Shown: piece after piece, positions 45,481-55,830 of the stretch
Layout of the letters: every line of letters starts with the position of its first letter
Numbering within the stretch: the stretch's first letter is position 1
Assembly (NCBI GenBank): GCA_947493885.1
Contig: CANLTE010000001.1
Span: 248,001 to 312,000 of the forward strand
DNA from: an uncultured Maribacter sp.
GTDB lineage: Bacteria; Bacteroidota; Bacteroidia; Flavobacteriales; Flavobacteriaceae
DNA length: 64,000 bases
Direction: 5' to 3'
Translations under genes and position numbers: made by a program
Notes under the pieces: model-generated
The model's input: the letters and a program-made list of their open reading frames with translations, nothing else
What the model was told of the DNA's origin: nothing
Databases searched by the model: none

Positions 45481-46839
45481 ATGGAACATATAGTCATTAT
45501 CGGAAACGGTGTTTCGGGGGTTACAGCCGCCCGTCATATCAGAAAATTATCAGATAAAAAAATTACGATTATTTCGGCAGAAACCGATTATTTTTTCTCT
45601 AGAACCGCATTAATGTATGTGTATATGGGTCATATGAAATTTGAGCATACACAACCCTATGAAAATTGGTTTTGGAAAAAAAACAGAATCAACTTAGTTA
45701 AGGGTTTTGTAGAAAAAATTAAACACAATACAAAAACATTAATTTTAAGTAATTCAGAGGAAATACAATATGACAAGCTAATAATTGCTACTGGATCTAA
45801 ACCTAATAAATTTGGGTGGCCTGGTCAAGATTTAAATCATGTACAAGGACTATACTCTAAACAAGATTTAGATGCATTAGAAGCTAACGCTCCAAATAAC
45901 AAAGTATGTAAGCGTGCAGTTATTGTGGGTGGAGGTCTTATAGGTATTGAAATGGCAGAAATGCTACGAAGTAGAAATATTCCGGTAACTTTTTTAGTAC
46001 GTGAAAGTAGTTTTTGGAATGGTGTTTTACCTGATGGCGAGTCGCAACTCATTAATGAACATATTATTGAACATCATATAGATTTACGTTTAGAAACTAA
46101 TCTCGTTGAAATTATAGCTGATGAAAATGGTAAGGCAAGAGCGGTAACTACAGATAAAGGTGATACTATTGACTGCGACGTTGTAGGACTTACTGCCGGA
46201 GTATCTCCAAATATTAATTTCTTGAAAGAATCTGGTATTGAAATTGGTCGAGGAGTAAAAGTAAATAGACTGTTAGAAACCAACATAAAAGATATTTACG
46301 CTATTGGGGACTGCGCTGAGCAGCATGAAGCCATAGGAAATAGGCGTCCAATTGAAGCAGTTTGGTATACAGGAAGAATGATGGGTGAAACTATTGCTCA
46401 AACTATATGTGGCAATCCCACTGAATATAAACCAGGGCATTGGTTTAATTCCGCCAAATTTTTAGATCTGGAGTACCAAACTTATGGATGGGTATTTAGC
46501 GATAAAGGAAAAAAAGAGTACGAACAACATTTTCATTGGAGACACTCCTCAGAAAAAATATGTGTAACCATCGCGTTTCACAAAGAAACTAAGAAATTTT
46601 TAGGCATAAATACTTTTGGAATTCGAATGCGTCATGAAATTTTTGACCGTTGGTTAACAGAAAACAGAACAATTGAATATGTTATGGAACATTTAAAAGA
46701 TGCCAATTTTGACCCTGAGTTTTACACTCAATATGAAAAAGAAATTGTGTCAAAATTTAATCAAGAATTCAACACAAATATAGTTCCGAAGAAAAAAAAT
46801 TGGAAACGAATTTTTACGAAAACTAAGGCAAACGCATAA
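45481..46839 (+). CDS. FAD-dependent NAD(P)-linked oxidoreductase
   Basis: The 452-residue protein is of the pyridine-nucleotide-disulfide/nitrite-reductase-like class. It has FAD site GNGVSGVTAARH (8-19), NAD site VGGGLIGIEMAEM (about 155-168) and IYAIGDCAE for the FAD ribityl region. It ends 1 base before the 4Fe-4S membrane protein gene, and the two should form an electron-transfer pair from NAD(P)H to a membrane acceptor. Confidence 0.85.
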   Translation: MEHIVIIGNGVSGVTAARHIRKLSDKKITIISAETDYFFSRTALMYVYMGHMKFEHTQPYENWFWKKNRINLVKGFVEKIKHNTKTLILSNSEEIQYDKLIIATGSKPNKFGWPGQDLNHVQGLYSKQDLDALEANAPNNKVCKRAVIVGGGLIGIEMAEMLRSRNIPVTFLVRESSFWNGVLPDGESQLINEHIIEHHIDLRLETNLVEIIADENGKARAVTTDKGDTIDCDVVGLTAGVSPNINFLKESGIEIGRGVKVNRLLETNIKDIYAIGDCAEQHEAIGNRRPIEAVWYTGRMMGETIAQTICGNPTEYKPGHWFNSAKFLDLEYQTYGWVFSDKGKKEYEQHFHWRHSSEKICVTIAFHKETKKFLGINTFGIRMRHEIFDRWLTENRTIEYVMEHLKDANFDPEFYTQYEKEIVSKFNQEFNTNIVPKKKNWKRIFTKTKANA

Positions 46840-48431
46840 TGATGAAAGCAATACAAAATATAGGAATAACCATCTTTTTAGTAGGATTCGGAATTTTTGC
46901 CGCCCTCCCATTTTTAGGCAATTTTAAACTTGATCAAAAAAACTATGATGAATTAATAACAAGTCAAGGTATAAAGAGTGAACTTTTTATACAGGACCTT
47001 AAAAATAAAATTGTCGACAAAGATTTTTCAGGAATAACCTCGTTAGCTCCAATAGTAGAAACTGCCATTGATAATGCTAATATTGTACATTCCAAAAACA
47101 AAGAATGGGGTAAAAAAGTTTATGCAGGAAGTGACGATTTAGCAACCGCTATTCGCAAAAAATCTGGTTACGGTTTTATCCCAGAAAACAAAGGCCTAAT
47201 GTGGCTATTAACATTTGGACTTAGCATTCTTGGCGCACTTATGTTTATTGTTCCACAGGTAATCACCCTAGGTAAAAAAGGTATTAAAAACGATCATATT
47301 TATCACCAAAGTTCCACTAATAAAGGTTGGATAGCTTGGTTGGTTTTTATATTTCTTGTAAGCTTTTACTTGGTTTTATATTTTAAATCGGAGTATGCCG
47401 TAAACTGGACTTATTTGGTAGATCCAATTAGTGAATCTTTAAGTGGAAATCCTGCCGGACATTGGTTTGTCTACGGTTTTATGTATTGCGTTGTAATGGT
47501 GATTATGGCTATTCGTATGTACATAAAATATCGTCATAATATGTATCAAATGGTAAGAACAACATCGGTTTTGTTCTTTCAAATTGTATTTGCTTTTCTA
47601 ATTCCAGAAATCATGGTAAGATTGCAACTATCCTACTCAAAAGGGTACGATTTTAAAAATGCATTCCCATTAGATTATGATTTCTTCTTCAATTGGAATC
47701 TAAAAGAACTTATTTCAAGCGGTGGTCTAGGTCTATTTATTCTGGTATGGGGAATTTTATTAACTGTAGTTATTGTTCCTGTAATGGTGTACTTTTTTGG
47801 GAAAAGGTGGTACTGTTCATGGGTATGTGGCTGTGGTGGATTAGCAGAAACTCTTGGCGACCCATACCGTCAGCACTCAAGTAAATCTTTATTTTCATGG
47901 AAAGTTGAGCGCTGGCTTATTCATGGTGTACTACTTTTTGCTTTAGTTATGACTGGATTTACGTTGTATGGTTTTTTTGCAGAAACTGGCACAGTACTCG
48001 GCATAAAAGTTCAGAGTATTATGAACACCTATAGTTTTCTAATTGGTGCAATATTCGCAGGAGTTATTGGTACTGGTTTTTATCCAATTTTCGGAAATAG
48101 AGTTTGGTGTAGGTTTGGATGTCCATTAGCTGCATACTTAGGTTTTGTACAGCGTTTTAAATCTCGATTCAGAATTACCACAAACGGTGGACAGTGTATT
48201 TCTTGTGGTAACTGTTCTACCTATTGCGAACAAGGTATTGATGTTAGAGCATACGCACAAAAAGGGGAAAACATTGTTCGTTCCAGTTGTGTAGGTTGCG
48301 GAGTATGCTCAGCTGTTTGTCCCCGTGGAGTACTAAAATTAGAAAATGGTCCACTAGAAGGCAGAATAAATCCTACAGATGTTCTTTTAGGTAATGATGT
48401 AGATTTAATGGAATTGGTAAACAAAAAATAG
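46839..48431 (+). CDS. membrane 4Fe-4S protein (NosR/NapH/CcoG-like)
   Basis: The 530-residue protein has about six or seven transmembrane segments, cysteine motifs CSWVCGCGG and WCRFGCP on the cytoplasmic side, and two classical ferredoxin clusters near the C-terminus (CISCGNCSTYC and CVGCGVCSAVC). It probably passes electrons between the FAD protein encoded just upstream (1-base overlap) and a periplasmic or quinone partner. The large periplasmic loop near residues 30-120 is unlike NapH. Confidence 0.85.
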   Translation: MMKAIQNIGITIFLVGFGIFAALPFLGNFKLDQKNYDELITSQGIKSELFIQDLKNKIVDKDFSGITSLAPIVETAIDNANIVHSKNKEWGKKVYAGSDDLATAIRKKSGYGFIPENKGLMWLLTFGLSILGALMFIVPQVITLGKKGIKNDHIYHQSSTNKGWIAWLVFIFLVSFYLVLYFKSEYAVNWTYLVDPISESLSGNPAGHWFVYGFMYCVVMVIMAIRMYIKYRHNMYQMVRTTSVLFFQIVFAFLIPEIMVRLQLSYSKGYDFKNAFPLDYDFFFNWNLKELISSGGLGLFILVWGILLTVVIVPVMVYFFGKRWYCSWVCGCGGLAETLGDPYRQHSSKSLFSWKVERWLIHGVLLFALVMTGFTLYGFFAETGTVLGIKVQSIMNTYSFLIGAIFAGVIGTGFYPIFGNRVWCRFGCPLAAYLGFVQRFKSRFRITTNGGQCISCGNCSTYCEQGIDVRAYAQKGENIVRSSCVGCGVCSAVCPRGVLKLENGPLEGRINPTDVLLGNDVDLMELVNKK

Positions 48432-48432
48432 C

Positions 48433-48918
48433 ATGATTTACAAATTGTCGATTCTGCTGTTTTTTGTCTCATTTTTTCATTCAGAAATCAAAACAACAGC
48501 AAAATATCATAAAGAGTTTTATAAAACTGGAGTCTTAAAAGCAGAAGGCTGGTTAGAAAACAACGTGAAAAATGGTTACTGGAAATATTATTATGAAAAT
48601 GGTGTAATATCAGAACAAGGGCATTACAAAAACGGAAAAAGGGAAAACTATTGGTACTTTTACACTGCGAATAATATTCCCACTCGAGAAGGGAATTTTA
48701 AAAACAATAAAATGATTAGTTGGTGGCATTTTTATGATGAAAATGGAGTTTTAAATCACAAATGTCAACTAGAAAATAATATAAAAAATGGATATTGTTT
48801 AAAGTATAAAAACGAAAAACTAACTGCTGCCGTTAAATATTCCAACGGAAAAAGAATAAAAGAGTGGACAAGTTTTTCAAGTTTTAGAAAAGAAAACAAA
48901 CTATCTGACCTACAATAA
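48433..48918 (+). CDS. MORN-repeat (YwqK-like) protein, exported
   Basis: The 161-residue protein has a signal peptide (1-20) and about five MORN-type repeats of the form YYxNGxxxxxGxYKNGKRxxYW (for example YENGVISEQGHYKNGKRENY). Such repeats form a beta meander and often work in envelope association. It lies 1 base after the 4Fe-4S gene and its stop overlaps the next start by 1 base, so it is co-transcribed with the glycosyltransferases. Confidence 0.82.
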   Translation: MIYKLSILLFFVSFFHSEIKTTAKYHKEFYKTGVLKAEGWLENNVKNGYWKYYYENGVISEQGHYKNGKRENYWYFYTANNIPTREGNFKNNKMISWWHFYDENGVLNHKCQLENNIKNGYCLKYKNEKLTAAVKYSNGKRIKEWTSFSSFRKENKLSDLQ

Positions 48919-49607
48919 TGAACACTATTAAAGTAATCATCCCCGCCTATAACGAAGGTGACTCTATTGCACATGTAATAAATAAGATTCCAAAAATAGT
49001 TTCAGAAATTATTGTGGTTAATAACAACTCATCTGACAATACCCAACAAAAAGCAGAAACTGCTGGTGCCACGGTATTGTTAGAATCTAAAATGGGATAT
49101 GGCTATGCCTGTTTAAAAGGTATGGATTATGTTGCAAAACAATCTAAAAAGCCCGATATTATCGTATTTATTGATGGAGATTATTCTGATTATCCAGAAG
49201 AACTCCCAAAAATTATTCAGCCAATTCTTGATGACAAGGTTGATTTTGTGATTGGCTCAAGAGATAAAAGTTTAAGAGAGGACGGATCCATGACACCGCA
49301 ACAAATTTTTGGCAACTGGTTGGCTACCTTTTTAATGAAACTTTTTTTTAGGGCAACATATACTGACTTAGGACCGTTTAGAGCAATAAAGTACGATAAG
49401 TTGCTAGCACTAAACATGGTTGACAAAACTTATGGTTGGACTGTGGAAATGCAGCTTAAAGCGCTTAAACAAAAACTAAGGTATACCGAAATACCAGTAC
49501 ATTACAAAAAAAGAATTGGAGTATCAAAAGTTTCTGGAACGGTAAAAGGTAGTATATTTGCAGGCATAAAAATACTTGGTTGGATTTTTAAATATAGTTT
49601 TAAATAA
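48918..49607 (+). CDS. GT2 glycosyltransferase, DPM/DPG-synthase-like
   Basis: The 229-residue cytoplasmic GT-A protein has VIIPAYNEGDSIAHVI (5-20), the metal motif FIDGDYSD (about 74-81) and YGWTVEMQLKAL. It resembles polyprenyl-phosphate hexose synthases. It lacks a C-terminal membrane anchor. It is followed 5 bases later by a membrane GT2, and both probably build a lipid-linked or envelope glycan. Confidence 0.85.
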   Translation: MNTIKVIIPAYNEGDSIAHVINKIPKIVSEIIVVNNNSSDNTQQKAETAGATVLLESKMGYGYACLKGMDYVAKQSKKPDIIVFIDGDYSDYPEELPKIIQPILDDKVDFVIGSRDKSLREDGSMTPQQIFGNWLATFLMKLFFRATYTDLGPFRAIKYDKLLALNMVDKTYGWTVEMQLKALKQKLRYTEIPVHYKKRIGVSKVSGTVKGSIFAGIKILGWIFKYSFK

Positions 49608-49612
49608 ACAAA

Positions 49613-51097
49613 ATGGGACTAACAATAGCTTACATCATCATTGCCATATACAGTGTTGCCTTGATGCTGATTTTCTTTTATAGTTTAGCTCAACTAAACC
49701 TTCTCATTAACTATTTAGGCTATAAAAAGCGAAACCAAACCGCTCCTAAATTCAACTTACTAGATCCCAAAGAAATTCCATACGTAACCATACAACTTCC
49801 AGTTTATAATGAGGAATATGTAATGGAACGTTTACTTGAAAATATTGCAAAAATTGAGTATCCTTTAAGTAAACTTGAAATTCAAGTTTTGGACGACTCA
49901 ACTGATGATTCCGTAAAAGATACATCAACACAAATAAAAGCATTACAAGAAACTGGTTTAGACATCCAACATATTCGCCGTGAAAATCGTGAAGGATATA
50001 AGGCAGGGGCACTTAAAGAAGGATTAAAAATTGCCAAAGGTGATTTTATCGCCATTTTTGATGCCGATTTCTTACCAGACCCAGATTGGCTTAAAAAAAC
50101 GGTCATCTATTTTAAAGATGAAGAAATTGGTGTTGTACAAACACGATGGGGGCATATCAATAGAGATTACTCTACTTTAACCCGTATTCAAGCATTTGCT
50201 TTAGACGCGCATTTTACTTTAGAACAAGTTGGACGTAATGCAAAAGGCCATTTTATCAACTTTAACGGTACAGCAGGTATATGGCGTAAAAAATGTATTA
50301 TAGATGCAGGAAACTGGGAAGGTGATACATTAACCGAGGATTTAGATTTAAGTTATAGAGCGCAATTAAAAAATTGGAAGTTTAAATACTTAGAAGATGT
50401 TGAAACACCTGCAGAATTACCTGTTGTAATTAGTGCGGCTCGTTCTCAACAATTTCGCTGGAACAAAGGCGGTGCAGAAAATTTTAGAAAAACGGTATGG
50501 AGTGTCATTACTGCTAAAAATATTTCGTTAAAAACTAAATTTCATGGAGTAATGCATTTATTAAACAGCTCCATGTTTTTATGTGTGTTTTTAGTTGCTA
50601 TTTTGAGTATTCCAATGTTGTACATCAAAAATATGTATGGACATCTAGGTTGGATTTTTGAAATGACAAGCTTTTTTATAGTCAGTACTATAATTCTATT
50701 TGTTTGTTATTGGTTTACCTATAAAAGTATTCAGGGTAGTAGTTTTGATAACTTTGTGGATTACATAAAATTGTTTTTTACCTTCTTTTCAGTAGCTCTT
50801 GGGTTCTCATTACACAACTCCATGGCAGTTTTAGAAGGCCATATGGGAAAACGAAGTGAATTTGTTCGTACACCAAAATTCAATATTAATAATATTTCTG
50901 ATAGTTGGAAAGGCAATAAATATCTTGCTAAAAAACTATCTCCAAATATGATTATTGAAGCAGCGCTGATGATCTATTTTCTATTCGGAATGTATAGTGC
51001 AATTCCCTTAAATGATTTTGGATTGTTCCCCTTTCATTTTATGTTATTTCTAGGTTTTGGCTATGTATTCTTTAAGTCGTTAACCGCCAAGGCTTAA
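49613..51097 (+). CDS. membrane processive GT2 (cellulose-synthase/CslA-like)
   Basis: The 494-residue protein has one N-terminal and several C-terminal transmembrane segments flanking a GT2 domain with VTIQLPVYNEEYVMERLL, IFDADFLPDPDW, TEDLDLSYRA and QQFRWNKGG (the QxxRW motif). It is closest in layout to CslA mannan synthase or glucosylceramide-type enzymes. There is no PilZ domain or BcsB partner, so it is probably not a bulk cellulose synthase. It is last in the 45.5-51.1 kb run. Confidence 0.85.
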   Translation: MGLTIAYIIIAIYSVALMLIFFYSLAQLNLLINYLGYKKRNQTAPKFNLLDPKEIPYVTIQLPVYNEEYVMERLLENIAKIEYPLSKLEIQVLDDSTDDSVKDTSTQIKALQETGLDIQHIRRENREGYKAGALKEGLKIAKGDFIAIFDADFLPDPDWLKKTVIYFKDEEIGVVQTRWGHINRDYSTLTRIQAFALDAHFTLEQVGRNAKGHFINFNGTAGIWRKKCIIDAGNWEGDTLTEDLDLSYRAQLKNWKFKYLEDVETPAELPVVISAARSQQFRWNKGGAENFRKTVWSVITAKNISLKTKFHGVMHLLNSSMFLCVFLVAILSIPMLYIKNMYGHLGWIFEMTSFFIVSTIILFVCYWFTYKSIQGSSFDNFVDYIKLFFTFFSVALGFSLHNSMAVLEGHMGKRSEFVRTPKFNINNISDSWKGNKYLAKKLSPNMIIEAALMIYFLFGMYSAIPLNDFGLFPFHFMLFLGFGYVFFKSLTAKA

Positions 51098-51218
51098 CGC
51101 GATTCCTTTTTTTTATTCTAAATTCTGCATGATTACTGCTGTGCTTTAAGTTGTATTATAAAAGCATGGAGATTAGGTATAAAAACTTTATATTATACCA
51201 TGCGTTTATAATAAAATC

Positions 51219-52625
51219 ATGTCAAAAAAAACTGTTCCAATTGTAAAAAGCATTGTTCTTAGTTATTTCGTCTTCATTTTTACCTTGGCGACATCTACGC
51301 TTTTTGCTCAAAAATCTCCAAATATCATCTTAATACTTTCTGATGATGCTGGTTATGCTGATTTTGGTTTTCAAGGAAGTGACACCTTTAAAACTCCAAA
51401 TCTAGATAAATTGGCTTCCGAAGGAATTACCTTTAGCCAGTCCTATGTAACAGCAGCTGTTTGTGGTCCTTCACGAGCAGGTTTAATAACTGGCAAATAT
51501 CAACAGCGTTTTGGTTACGAAGAAAATAACGTTCCTGGTTATATGAGTAAATCCTGTTTAAGTGATAATGAAATGGGGCTCCCGCTTGGTCAAAATACTA
51601 TGGGAGATTATATGAAATCACTGGGATATAGCACAGCGTATTTTGGGAAATGGCATTTAGGTAATGCAGATAAGTTTCACCCTACAAAAAGAGGATTTGA
51701 TATTTTTTATGGTTTTAGAGGTGGAGCCAGAAGCTATTTTGAGTTTAATGAAGAAAATGTGAATACTAGGCCAGAGGATTTCCTGGAAGAAGGCTTTGCC
51801 AACTTTAAAGAGTCAGAGCTCTATTTAACAGATGCCTTGGCAAACAAAACCGTTTCTTTCTTGGAGGAGATTGGAGAAAAACCTTTTTTTATTGTTTTAG
51901 CCTTTAACGCAGTACACACACCAATGGAGGCCGAAGAAAAAGATTTGAAAGAGTTTCCTAACCTGTTAGGTAAACGTAAAAAACTTGCTGCAATGACACT
52001 TTCAATGGATCGTGCATGTGGTAAAGTACTCAATAAGTTAGAAGCACTTGGATTAAAAAACAATACAATGGTTGTCTACACAAATGACAACGGTGGGCCT
52101 TCTGACACAAATGCATCCATAAATAAACCGCTCAGCGGCACTAAAGCCAATCATCTTGAAGGAGGTATTAGAGTTCCAATGATAATGCGCTGGCCTAATG
52201 GAAACATCCCTTCAAATACAACCTTTAAATACCCCGTTAGCACTTTAGATTTACTACCTACTTTTTTACACATCGCTGGCGGAAAAACTATGGATAAATT
52301 TGATGGTGTAAACTTAACTCCTTACCTGTTAAACAATACTAAAAATATCCCCCATAATACACTTTATTGGAAAAAAGAAAATCGTGGTGCAATAAGGGAT
52401 GGAGACTGGAAACTTATAAGATTTCCTGACCGTCCTGCTGAATTATACCATATTATTAATGACATTTCCGAACAAAATAACCTTGCACCCCAACACCCCG
52501 AAAAAGTAAAAAAGCTTTACAAAAAACTCTTTGAATGGGAGTTAACATTAACCCGTCCATTATGGCAATTACAAAGAAAATACGAAGGAAAAGCCATGAA
52601 TAGAATGGATGAATATAGACAGTAA
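51219..52625 (+). CDS. exported type I sulfatase
   Basis: The 468-residue protein has a signal peptide (1-31, TLFAQ), the metal Asp pair in [15 protein letters not shown] and the formylglycine site [14 protein letters not shown] (CxPSR). [18 protein letters not shown] and [14 protein letters not shown] complete the active site. It removes sulfate esters in the periplasm, typical of marine bacteria that eat algal polysaccharides. Maturation needs an anaerobic or FGE-type enzyme, and none is in the window. The next gene, a lipoprotein RidA, follows after 20 bases. Confidence 0.92.
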   Translation: MSKKTVPIVKSIVLSYFVFIFTLATSTLFAQKSPNIILILSDDAGYADFGFQGSDTFKTPNLDKLASEGITFSQSYVTAAVCGPSRAGLITGKYQQRFGYEENNVPGYMSKSCLSDNEMGLPLGQNTMGDYMKSLGYSTAYFGKWHLGNADKFHPTKRGFDIFYGFRGGARSYFEFNEENVNTRPEDFLEEGFANFKESELYLTDALANKTVSFLEEIGEKPFFIVLAFNAVHTPMEAEEKDLKEFPNLLGKRKKLAAMTLSMDRACGKVLNKLEALGLKNNTMVVYTNDNGGPSDTNASINKPLSGTKANHLEGGIRVPMIMRWPNGNIPSNTTFKYPVSTLDLLPTFLHIAGGKTMDKFDGVNLTPYLLNNTKNIPHNTLYWKKENRGAIRDGDWKLIRFPDRPAELYHIINDISEQNNLAPQHPEKVKKLYKKLFEWELTLTRPLWQLQRKYEGKAMNRMDEYRQ

Positions 52626-52645
52626 AAAATATTAAAACTAATTAT

Positions 52646-53203
52646 ATGAAACCCGTTTTTTTTCTAATGCTAACCCTATGCTTATCGTGTAATACAGACG
52701 CTAAAAAGGAACTGAGTTCTTCTCTCTATGATTATGATGTTGAGCAACGCCTATCTCAATTAAACATCACCTTAAAACCTGTACCAAACTTACCACCAAC
52801 AATTAACATAGAACGTATTGCAAGAGTTGGTAATACACTTTATTTATCGGGTAACGGTCCATCAGGTCCAGATGGTAAAAGAATTACCGGTAAGGTTGGA
52901 GCCGATTTAACCGTAGAACAAGGTGCAGCCGCAGCCCGAAGCACGGCAATAAATCAACTAGCGGTTTTAAAAGCATATGTGGGTGACCTTAATAAGGTAG
53001 AAAAAATTGTAAAAGTTTTTGGCATGGTAAACGCAACACCTGAATTTACGCAGCATTCCCAGGTAATAAATGGGTATACTAATCTTTTAATTGAAGTTTT
53101 TGGAGAAAGAGGTAAACATGCAAGAGCAGCTGTTGGTATGGTTTCTTTACCAGGAAATATGGCATGCGAAGTAGAAATGATAGTACAAATTCAAGAGGAA
53201 TAA
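52646..53203 (+). CDS. RidA-family lipoprotein
   Basis: The 185-residue protein has a lipoprotein signal (MLTLCLSCN, Cys15), then a RidA/YjgF domain (about 45-185): NTLYLSGNGPSGPDGKRITGKVG, AARSTAINQLAVLKAYVG, and RGKHARAAVGMVSLPGNMACEVEM with the conserved Arg. Ordinary RidA proteins are cytoplasmic deaminases of enamines/imines; an exported form is unusual but recurs in marine bacteria near sulfatases. It is co-directional with the sulfatase. Confidence 0.85.
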   Translation: MKPVFFLMLTLCLSCNTDAKKELSSSLYDYDVEQRLSQLNITLKPVPNLPPTINIERIARVGNTLYLSGNGPSGPDGKRITGKVGADLTVEQGAAAARSTAINQLAVLKAYVGDLNKVEKIVKVFGMVNATPEFTQHSQVINGYTNLLIEVFGERGKHARAAVGMVSLPGNMACEVEMIVQIQEE

Positions 53204-53584
53204 TTAAGAACAATTATCACAAACACCAGAAACCAATCCATTTAAATGCTTAGCTGTATAACCTTTAGGTAGTTGAATATCCATTTCGTTTTCCAAACAT
53301 TCTACCTTTCCACATTCAACACACCTAAAATGAAAGTGATTATGGTTGTGTTCCTCTTCATTGGTTTCACAGTTTAAACAAAGGGCAAAATATTGTTTCC
53401 CATCATCTCCCACTATTTTATGGGCTTGCCCGTCCTCACAAAATCTATTTAAAACTCGATATATGGTGGCCCTATCAATACTTTCTCCCAGTTCCGACTG
53501 GAGCATTTCATGACTCAAAGCAGATTTTGCTGTCTTTAACGCATTTAAAATTTCAGTCTTAGATTGTGTATTTCTTCTCTTCAT
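53204..53584 (-). CDS. Fur-family metal regulator
   Basis: The 126-residue protein has an N-terminal winged helix (SHEMLQSELGESIDRATIYRVLNRF) and a C-terminal metal domain with HNHNHFHFRC, CVECGKVECL and VCDNC, giving two CxxC zinc pairs. It could be Fur, Zur or PerR; the His-rich HNHNHFH favours a Zn or Fe sensor. It is monocistronic and convergent with the RidA gene, the two stops being adjacent. Confidence 0.88.
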   Translation of the reverse strand: MKRRNTQSKTEILNALKTAKSALSHEMLQSELGESIDRATIYRVLNRFCEDGQAHKIVGDDGKQYFALCLNCETNEEEHNHNHFHFRCVECGKVECLENEMDIQLPKGYTAKHLNGLVSGVCDNCS

Positions 53585-53813
53585 ATTTAAAGCAACCTTA
53601 TTATAAATATAATTTTACCATTTCTACAAAATTAACAAGATAAAAGGTAACAAAACATTTAATGCTTGCGATTAACCAAAAAACAAAATATACTCTAAAA
53701 ACATTAAAATACTAATTACAAGATAGTTACAATGAGTGATTAAAAGAATAAGCCTGTGTTAAAATATGTAATATTGTAAGAAAAAACTCGTTAAATGTAA
53801 AAACAAACGAGAT

Positions 53814-55829
53814 ATGAACACCAACCCACCTATTCCCTCAAACGAAAAAACCCGTTTAGAAAAATTAAACCATTACAGCATTCTAGACACCGAATCGGAA
53901 GAAATGTTTGATAATTTAACAAAGCTTGCTTCTCAGCTTTTGGAGGTTCCGATTTCGTTAATTAGTTTAATAGATGAAGACCGTCAATGGTTTAAGTCAA
54001 AATTTGGAATCGACGATTCCGAAACCCCTCGAGATATTTCGTTTTGTCAATACGCTATAATGTCTGAAGATCTTTTTGAAGTTACGGATTCTCTTGAAGA
54101 CGAACGATTTAAAGACAGTCCATTGGTACTTGGAGGTCCAAAAATTAGGTTTTATGTTGGTGCACCGTTAGTAGATGATGATGGGAATGTTTTAGGCTCG
54201 TTCTGCGCAAAAGACACCAAGCCTAGAGATATTACTGATACACAAAGGGAACATTTAAAACTGCTTTCCAAAACAGCAATGCAACTTATAAAATTACGAA
54301 GAGAAAAAATTGAAGCCGAAAAACTCTCACTTGTTAAAGATGAGTTTTTATCCAATATGAGTCATGAAATTAGAACACCTTTAAACGCAATAATTGGTTT
54401 TAATGATTTATTAAAAAAAACAAGCTTAACCAAAGAGCAATCCGATTATTTAAATACCATACAAGTATCTTCTCAAAATTTAAAAGTAATTATAAATGAC
54501 ATTTTAGATGTCGCCAAATTAGAAAGCGGTAACATTTCTTTAGAGAAAAAAGCAATCTCACTTAGCGATTTAATTCAACATGTAATTTTATTGCAATCTC
54601 CTTCGGCTAAAGAAAAGGGTATAAAACTTCTTTCTAGTTTTGATCATGAGATACCATCACATGTTATTGGAGATGAAACACGTTTAACTCAAATTTTAAT
54701 AAATCTAGTTGGTAATGCTATCAAATTTACTAGTGAAGGTTTTGTAGAACTGCGCATACTTGCATCAAAACATATAAACGACCAAGTTACCGTCATGTTT
54801 TCGGTAAAAGATACCGGTATTGGTATTCCTAAGGAAAAACTAGAAACCATTTTTGAGCGCTTTTCTCAAGCGGAAACCAGCACTACCAGACTTTACGGAG
54901 GTACTGGGCTCGGATTAAGTATTGTAAATATGCTGGTTAATCTTCATGAAGGAAAAATTACAGTGGAAAGTGAACGAGAAAAAGGTTCTGAATTTAAATT
55001 CGAAATAACATTTACAGTTACCGAGAAAGAAGAAAACAATATTTTAATTCCTCAAAAAAATAATGCCAATCCAGAAGCATTTAAAAACGTAAAAGTTTTA
55101 CTTGTTGAGGATAATATTCATAATCAACTTTTAGCCAAAAACTATTTTAAACGCTGGGGAACAGAAGTTGTTATCGCTGAAAACGGTAAAGAAGGTGTTA
55201 GTGCCCTTGAAAAAGATACATATGACGTAATATTAATGGACTTGCAAATGCCTATCATGGATGGTTTTATGGCGACGGAGCATATTAGAAAAAAATTAAA
55301 ACTTGATATTCCAATAATAGGCTGTTCTGCGCATTCATTAGTTGGTGAAAAAGAAAAATGTTTGGCCGTTGGAATGAACGATTACATAGCAAAACCTTAT
55401 ACAGAGGAAGATTTAATACAAACCACTTTAAATTACACCAGCAATAGCAAAAAAGTTAAAAAAACTAAAAACAAGGTTGATGCAGTAGAATTAAGCGATA
55501 CCGTTTATGATGATTTTGAAACGCTAATGAATACTTTAAAAGCGCAACAAGGTTTAGAGTTGGCTGATGAGCTTAAAGTTCACTTTTTAAAAAGAACACC
55601 TAACGATATTTCAGAAATAGAAGCTGCCATTACTAATAACGACCTAGATTTATTAATGAAAAAATCACACTTGCTTACCGGAACTCTTGGTGTTTTTGGT
55701 TTTAACAAGGGGCGTGAACTTTCACTTTCCACAGAAAAATATGCCAAAAAAGGTGATGACAAAAAAACCAAAGAATTTGCCCAGCAGCTAATTTCGTATT
55801 TAAATAAAGCGTTACAAGAGCTTCATTAA
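53814..55829 (+). CDS. hybrid sensor kinase GAF-HisKA-HATPase-REC-HPt
   Basis: The 671-residue protein has an N-terminal GAF domain (about 20-160), HisKA with His184 in NMSHEIRTPLNAIIG, HATPase (NLVGNAIKFTSEG, DTGIGIP, GTGLGLSI), a receiver (LLVEDNIHNQLLAKNYF, phospho-Asp in VILMDLQMP) and a C-terminal HPt with KKSHLLTGTLGVFG. There is no transmembrane segment, so it senses an intracellular signal through GAF. All phosphorelay modules are in one chain, and no partner regulator is adjacent. The target pathway is unknown. Confidence 0.92.
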   Translation: MNTNPPIPSNEKTRLEKLNHYSILDTESEEMFDNLTKLASQLLEVPISLISLIDEDRQWFKSKFGIDDSETPRDISFCQYAIMSEDLFEVTDSLEDERFKDSPLVLGGPKIRFYVGAPLVDDDGNVLGSFCAKDTKPRDITDTQREHLKLLSKTAMQLIKLRREKIEAEKLSLVKDEFLSNMSHEIRTPLNAIIGFNDLLKKTSLTKEQSDYLNTIQVSSQNLKVIINDILDVAKLESGNISLEKKAISLSDLIQHVILLQSPSAKEKGIKLLSSFDHEIPSHVIGDETRLTQILINLVGNAIKFTSEGFVELRILASKHINDQVTVMFSVKDTGIGIPKEKLETIFERFSQAETSTTRLYGGTGLGLSIVNMLVNLHEGKITVESEREKGSEFKFEITFTVTEKEENNILIPQKNNANPEAFKNVKVLLVEDNIHNQLLAKNYFKRWGTEVVIAENGKEGVSALEKDTYDVILMDLQMPIMDGFMATEHIRKKLKLDIPIIGCSAHSLVGEKEKCLAVGMNDYIAKPYTEEDLIQTTLNYTSNSKKVKKTKNKVDAVELSDTVYDDFETLMNTLKAQQGLELADELKVHFLKRTPNDISEIEAAITNNDLDLLMKKSHLLTGTLGVFGFNKGRELSLSTEKYAKKGDDKKTKEFAQQLISYLNKALQELH

Positions 55830-55830
55830 A

